From NCBI GenBank assembly GCA_005777205.1, contig SXNB01000274.1, positions 1-9,121 of the forward strand: 9,121 nucleotides of DNA. The letters run 5' to 3'. Below the pieces are notes generated by a model. The model was not told the DNA's origin. It did not search any database and saw nothing but the letters and a program-made list of their open reading frames with translations. Of the stretch, positions 5,850 to 9,121 are shown one piece after another. Within the stretch, counting starts at the first letter, position 1. The number at the start of each line of letters is the position of its first letter. The translations under genes were made by a program, and so were the position numbers. The DNA is from Burkholderiales bacterium. GTDB lineage: Bacteria > Pseudomonadota > Gammaproteobacteria > Burkholderiales > SG8-39.

Positions 5850-6461
5850 CTACAGCAGGGTAAGCAGCGCCACCACAACGATCACCAGGGCGCCAGCGGC
5901 GAAGAAGGCAAGCGTCCCGGCGGTCACGTCCGGCAGCGAAGGGTCGCGCGGGATCGGCTCCGGATGGGGCTCGTCGTGATCCCCGTGCCCGTCAAGGTCG
6001 CCGTGGCCGGCCTGCGGATGCTCGGCGGCCAGCTTGGCGTTGAAAGCGACGAAGAAATCGTTGGCCACTTTCTGCGCCGCGGCGTCCACCAGGCGCGAGC
6101 CGATCTGCGCCAGCTTGCCGCCCACGTTGGCCTTCGCGGTGTAGGTCAGCTTCGTGCCGCCTTCGGCCGGGGCCAGCTGTACCTGCGCGCCGCCCTTGGC
6201 GAATCCCGCGACCCCACCCTGGCCCTCGAAGGCGATCGAGTACGAGTTGGGCGGCTGGATGTCGTTCAGCGCCAGCTTGCCCTTGAACTTGGCGCTCACC
6301 GGGCCGACGCGTGCGGTCATGAGCACGGTGTAGGCGTTCTCGCCGGCGGGCTCGATGGACTCGCAGCCGGTGATGCAGGCCTTGAGGAACTCGGTGTTGT
6401 TCAGCGCCTTCCAGGTGTCGGCCTGCGACGCCGGGATCAGCTGCTCTCCAGTCATTTCCAT
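5850..6461 (-). CDS. coxG: CoxG-like SRPBCC protein with C-terminal membrane anchor
   Basis: CoxG proteins have a START/SRPBCC lipid-pocket fold and associate with Mo-containing CO dehydrogenases; the family is reported to recruit the enzyme to the membrane and, in mycobacteria, to handle quinone. The 203-residue product shows the usual start MEMTGEQLIPASQADTWKAL, a FLKACITGCESIE stretch (residues 25-37), the core strands, and a C-terminal helix (GSRLVDAAAQKVANDFFVAF, 121-140). After about residue 147 comes a His/Asp/Gly-rich linker (HGDLDGHGDHDEPHPEP, 153-169), then a single hydrophobic segment (about 179-203) that can anchor it in the membrane. Its ATG lies within the end of coxE (10-bp overlap), and alaX follows immediately. 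SRPBCC proteins also serve other Mo-hydroxylases, so CO as substrate is not proven. Confidence 0.88.
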   Translation of the reverse strand: MEMTGEQLIPASQADTWKALNNTEFLKACITGCESIEPAGENAYTVLMTARVGPVSAKFKGKLALNDIQPPNSYSIAFEGQGGVAGFAKGGAQVQLAPAEGGTKLTYTAKANVGGKLAQIGSRLVDAAAQKVANDFFVAFNAKLAAEHPQAGHGDLDGHGDHDEPHPEPIPRDPSLPDVTAGTLAFFAAGALVIVVVALLTLL

Positions 6462-7660
6462 GCGCGTTTCTCCAGGTGCCGTGGCTCGGGACGGGCCAGG
6501 GCGTGTGCGAGGTCGATGAGACTCTTCAGATTATGCACCGGCAGGAAGCGGTCCACGTGCGGCAGCATGGCGCGCACGCCCGCAGGCCTCGCCTCGAACT
6601 TGTCGTAGCGCAGCAGGGGATTCAACCAGATCAGTTCGTTGCAGGACTTGTGCATGCGCTGCATTTCCTCGCCCAGGCCTTCGCCCGCCTCGCGGTCCAG
6701 GCCGTCGGAAACCAGCAGCAGGCAGGCGTTCTGCCCCAGCACGCGCCGGCCCCAGCGCCAGTTGAACTCGCGCAGGCAGGCGCCGATGCGGGTACCGCCG
6801 GACCAGTCCTTGATGGCCTCCGCCACGCGCGCCATGGCGACATCGACGTCGCGATGGCGCAGCTGGCGCGTGATGTTGGTGAGGCGCGTGCCGAACACAA
6901 ACACCGTGACGCGGTCGCGGTCGTTGGTGATGGCGTGCAAAAAGTGCAGGAACATGCGCGCGTAGGGATTCATCGAGCCGGAGATGTCGCACAGCACGAC
7001 CAGCGGCGGGTGGATCTCGATCGGCGCGGCGCGCACCAGCGGGATCAGCGCGCCGCCCTCGCGCAGGCTCCTGCGCAGGGTCGCGCGCAGGTCGACACGG
7101 GCGCCCCGCGGCGCCGCTTCCAGGCGCCGGGTGCGCACCAGCGGCAGCGGCAGGCGCAACCGGGCCAGCATTTTTTTCGCCTCGGCGAGCTCCGCCGCGG
7201 ACATGGTGTCGAAGTCCATGCGCTGCAGTACCTCGCGCGTGGAAAAGGTGAGCCGCGCGTCCAACTCCACCTTCTGTTCCTGCTGTTCCTCGGGCTTTTT
7301 CTGGTTAAACAGGGCGTCCGACAGCCGCTGGCTCTGCTGCTCCTCGGGCTTGCCGGCCCGGCCGTAGGTCTTGGGCAGCAGCGCCGCCATCATCTTTTCG
7401 GTGAGCTTCGGGTCGCGCCAGAAGATGCGGAAGGCCTGGTCGAAGATCGGGCGCTGCTCCTCGCGCGAGATCAGCACTGCAGACATGGTCCAGTACCAAT
7501 CCTCGCGCCGGTTGCAGTCAGCCAGTTCCAGCGCTCGGGTGCAGTCGATGACGCGGTCCGGGCCGAGCCGCAGGCCGGCGGCGCGCAGCAGGCGCGCGAA
7601 GTGCATCACGTTCTCGGCCAGCCTGCCCTTCGGACCCGCGGGATCGATCTCGGGGAACAT
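6452..7660 (-). CDS. coxE: CoxE-like VWA domain protein
   Basis: CoxE works with the AAA+ ATPase CoxD in assembling the active site of CO-dehydrogenase-type molybdenum hydroxylases; the pair resembles MoxR-VWA chaperone systems. The 402-residue product has a helical N-terminus (1-90), a Glu/Gln/Lys-rich stretch (105-131), and a C-terminal VWA domain with an intact MIDAS: DISGSM at 225-230, T290 in WSGGTRIG, and the SDG at 318-320. The family name DUF58/VWA_CoxE fits length and order. No signal peptide or membrane span is seen, so it is cytoplasmic. The ATG follows the stop of the preceding MCD-like gene by one base and the stop lies inside the coxG start, implying coupled translation. Confidence 0.93.
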   Translation of the reverse strand: MFPEIDPAGPKGRLAENVMHFARLLRAAGLRLGPDRVIDCTRALELADCNRREDWYWTMSAVLISREEQRPIFDQAFRIFWRDPKLTEKMMAALLPKTYGRAGKPEEQQSQRLSDALFNQKKPEEQQEQKVELDARLTFSTREVLQRMDFDTMSAAELAEAKKMLARLRLPLPLVRTRRLEAAPRGARVDLRATLRRSLREGGALIPLVRAAPIEIHPPLVVLCDISGSMNPYARMFLHFLHAITNDRDRVTVFVFGTRLTNITRQLRHRDVDVAMARVAEAIKDWSGGTRIGACLREFNWRWGRRVLGQNACLLLVSDGLDREAGEGLGEEMQRMHKSCNELIWLNPLLRYDKFEARPAGVRAMLPHVDRFLPVHNLKSLIDLAHALARPEPRHLEKRAWK

Positions 7661-7661
7661 G

Positions 7662-8372
7662 TCAGGCCTCGGAGGGCTTGCTGGCCTGCGCCGACAACAC
7701 GCACTTGCGCGCAGGCTTCTCGATCGCGGGCGAGGCGACCACGGCGTGGCTGGAGAAGTAGCGCTCGTGGTTGCGCTCCACGTCCTCCAGCCGACGGCGC
7801 AGGTCGCCCCAGCCCAGTATGGCGTGCACCGCCTCGTACTGGATCAGCTTCTGAAGCACCACCGCCGAGGTGCGCCAGTCGATGCGCTTCAGGCGCAGGA
7901 ATCCCCGGTTGAACCAGGAATGGCACAGATGCAGCAGGTCGGCGTCGATAGAGCTCCAGGCCGGGTGCGCCCTCATGCCGCGCTGGATCGTGCTGCGCAT
8001 CTCCACCAGCATCGCGCTGCCGCCAGGGGCCATATTGAGGTGGCGGAACAATTCCTGGCGCGCCGGTTCGGCTACTTCCTGCAGGCGCTGCAGGTTGCGC
8101 GGCGTCGGGTCGTCGCGGTAGGCGTCGGCGGCCTTGCCCACCGCCTTGGGCGGGGGGCGAAAACTCCTCGGCCACGATGTCGAAGAACTGGGTGCGGCCG
8201 CGCTCGTCCAGCGCCTGCCATGCCGCAAGGGCATCGCGCGCCATCGCCGCGCCGGAGACCTTGCCGCGCTCGCCGAGCAGCGATTCACAGGGGCGCACCA
8301 GTGCTGGGTGCCCGCCTCCACGTCCGGGCGCGGGCGCCAAAGCAGGCGGCGGAGGAACGAGGCGGCGCTCAA
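7662..8372 (-). pseudogene. MCD-like gene lacking the catalytic domain, frame-disrupted
   Basis: Across frames the product resembles the helical N-terminal domain of malonyl-CoA decarboxylase. From a TTG at 8372 one reads MSAASFLRRLLWRPRPDVEA; the frame then shifts near 8290-8310 into CESLLGERGKVSGAAMAR and FFDIVAEEFSPP, and shifts back at a six-C run (plus-strand G run 8152-8157) into PKAVGKAADAYRDDP, then RQELFRHLNMAPGGSA, HSWFNRGFL, IDWRTSAVVLQKLIQYEAVH and GWGDLRRRL. Full MCD then has a catalytic GNAT-like region of some 250 residues; here only about 45 follow (RYFSSHAVV... to KPSEA). The shifts cancel, so about 50 middle codons are out of frame while the overall frame stays open. G/C-rich third positions persist to the stop, which lies one base before the coxE ATG. 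Sequencing error in a functional short protein, or early decay, both fit. Confidence 0.7.
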
Positions 8373-8380
8373 GGAGCCTG

Positions 8381-9121
8381 CTAGGCGGCGACCGCCGCCG
8401 ACTTCGCCTCGCCCACCAAGCGCGTGGATTCCTCGCCGGCGATGCGCTCGATGTCGTCCTGATACTTGAGCAGCACGCCCAGGGTGTTGTTCACCGTCTC
8501 GGGATCGAGCGTCACGCGGTCCAGGGCCACCAGGCAGTTGGCCCAGTCGATGGTCTCGGCCACCCCGGGCAGCTTGAATAGGTCCACGCCGCGCAGGCGT
8601 TGCACGAACGCGACCACCTCGCGCGACAGCGCGCCGGCGGCCTTCGGCGCCTTGCGCTTCAGGATCTCCAACTCGCGCACCGCGTCGGGGTAGTCCACCC
8701 AGTAGTAGAAGCAGCGGCGCTTCACCGCATCGTGGATCTCGCGCGTGCGGTTGGAGGTGACCACCACGATGGGCGGCTCGGCCGCCTTCAGCGTGCCGAT
8801 CTCCGGAATGGTGATCTGCCAGTCGGACAGCACTTCCAGCAGGTAGGCCTCGAAAGGCTCGTCGGTGCGGTCCAGTTCGTCGATGAGCAGCACCGGCGCG
8901 GCGCCCTTCTTGCCCTCGAGGGCGTTGACCAGCGCGCGCTTGACCAGGAACTTCTCCGAAAAGATGTCGTGCGAGAGTTGATCCTTCGATTTCTCCCCCG
9001 CGGCCTCGGCCAGCCGGATCTCGATCATCTGGCGCGAGTAGTTCCACTCGTAGGCCGCCTGCGCGATCTCCAGGCCCTCGGAGCACTGCCGGCGGATGAG
9101 TTCGCGGCCCAGGGTCGGCGC
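8381..9121 (-). CDS. coxD: CoxD-like MoxR-type AAA+ ATPase, C-terminal part
   Basis: The 246 residues present are the C-terminal part of a MoxR/CoxD AAA+ ATPase; the 5' end, including Walker A, lies off the right edge. Visible in order: LGRELIRRQCSEGLEIAQAA and YEWNYSRQMIEIRLAEA (the CoxD signature after Walker A), Walker B VLLIDELDR (D81 and E82 of the fragment), sensor 1 VVVTSNRTREIHD (N124), a likely arginine-finger region KRRCFYYWVDYP (from 134), and the lid domain ending LVGEAKSAAVAA. In Oligotropha-type CO dehydrogenases CoxD acts in building the Cu-S-Mo centre, with CoxE. The stop is 8 bases upstream of the MCD-like TTG. Reading continues beyond the edge, so the true start is unknown. 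Family assignment to CoxD rather than generic MoxR rests on the YEWNY segment and on the neighbours. Confidence 0.93.
   Translation of the reverse strand, partial: APTLGRELIRRQCSEGLEIAQAAYEWNYSRQMIEIRLAEAAGEKSKDQLSHDIFSEKFLVKRALVNALEGKKGAAPVLLIDELDRTDEPFEAYLLEVLSDWQITIPEIGTLKAAEPPIVVVTSNRTREIHDAVKRRCFYYWVDYPDAVRELEILKRKAPKAAGALSREVVAFVQRLRGVDLFKLPGVAETIDWANCLVALDRVTLDPETVNNTLGVLLKYQDDIERIAGEESTRLVGEAKSAAVAA

Noticed and set aside
7171..7177. Run of seven A on the coding strand inside coxE, as a possible programmed frameshift site
   Set aside because: The run starts on a codon's first position (GCG AAA AAA ATG), not the X XXY YYZ phase, and the protein continues normally with the VWA domain intact downstream.
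5253..7912. Two long open plus-strand frames opposite alaX, coxG and coxE (5253-6608 and 6476-7912)
   Set aside because: They run antisense across three confidently identified genes, have low-complexity composition and no motifs; such frames are expected in GC-rich DNA.
8373..9086. Minus-strand open frame running from 9086 through the coxD region into the MCD-like gene, suggesting a 474-residue fusion
   Set aside because: Upstream of 8372 this frame is an out-of-phase reading of coxD. The real coxD frame has Walker B and sensor motifs and its own stop at 8381.
1..9121. tRNA, rRNA, CRISPR, transposon ends or phage genes
   Set aside because: None recognised on reading both strands; no regularly spaced repeats, terminal inverted repeats or transposase motifs were seen.

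Overview
The window is GC-rich, densely packed bacterial DNA with strong G/C preference at third codon positions. Gene content (divergent darP/pmbA, mogA close to darP, a Mo-hydroxylase 'cox' maturation block) suggests a betaproteobacterium, possibly Burkholderiales-like. That placement rests on recognising protein families and gene order; no rRNA or other marker is present. I see no insertion sequence, CRISPR array, tRNA or phage gene.

Layout. (1) 1-85, minus: the first 28 codons of an alpha/beta-hydrolase carboxylesterase, running off the left edge. (2) 119-271, plus: a possible 50-residue, two-helix membrane protein. (3) 246-2627, minus: a tightly coupled operon darP - DUF3237 - mogA - phytanoyl-CoA-dioxygenase-like gene. 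All three junctions are 4-bp ATGA stop/start overlaps. (4) 2650-4618, plus: pmbA (tldE) followed by a small methyltransferase with an apparent Sec signal peptide. pmbA and darP diverge from a 22-bp gap holding a near-palindromic -10 element, with no Shine-Dalgarno sequence for either gene. (5) 4611-5093, minus: remains of a short class III adenylate/guanylate cyclase domain, broken by two frameshifts and a nonsense codon. (6) 5157-9121, minus: coxD (5' end off the right edge) - a malonyl-CoA-decarboxylase-like gene - coxE - coxG - an AlaX-type alanyl-tRNA editing gene, with almost no intergenic DNA.

How they fit together. CoxD (MoxR-type AAA+ ATPase) and CoxE (VWA protein) are the known helper pair for maturing the active site of CO-dehydrogenase-type molybdenum hydroxylases. 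CoxG is the membrane-anchored partner of such enzymes. The structural genes are not in the window and may lie beyond the right edge, upstream in the direction of transcription. MogA inserts molybdenum into molybdopterin and could serve the same enzyme, though it sits in a separate operon.

Most unusual is the gene between coxD and coxE. It encodes the helical N-terminal part of malonyl-CoA decarboxylase, ends just where the catalytic acyltransferase-like fold would begin, and is locked between coxD and coxE by spacings of a few bases. Its middle third is out of frame in this sequence (two compensating one-base shifts, one at a C homopolymer). It is therefore either a real decatalysed MCD-like accessory protein with sequencing errors, or a decaying gene.
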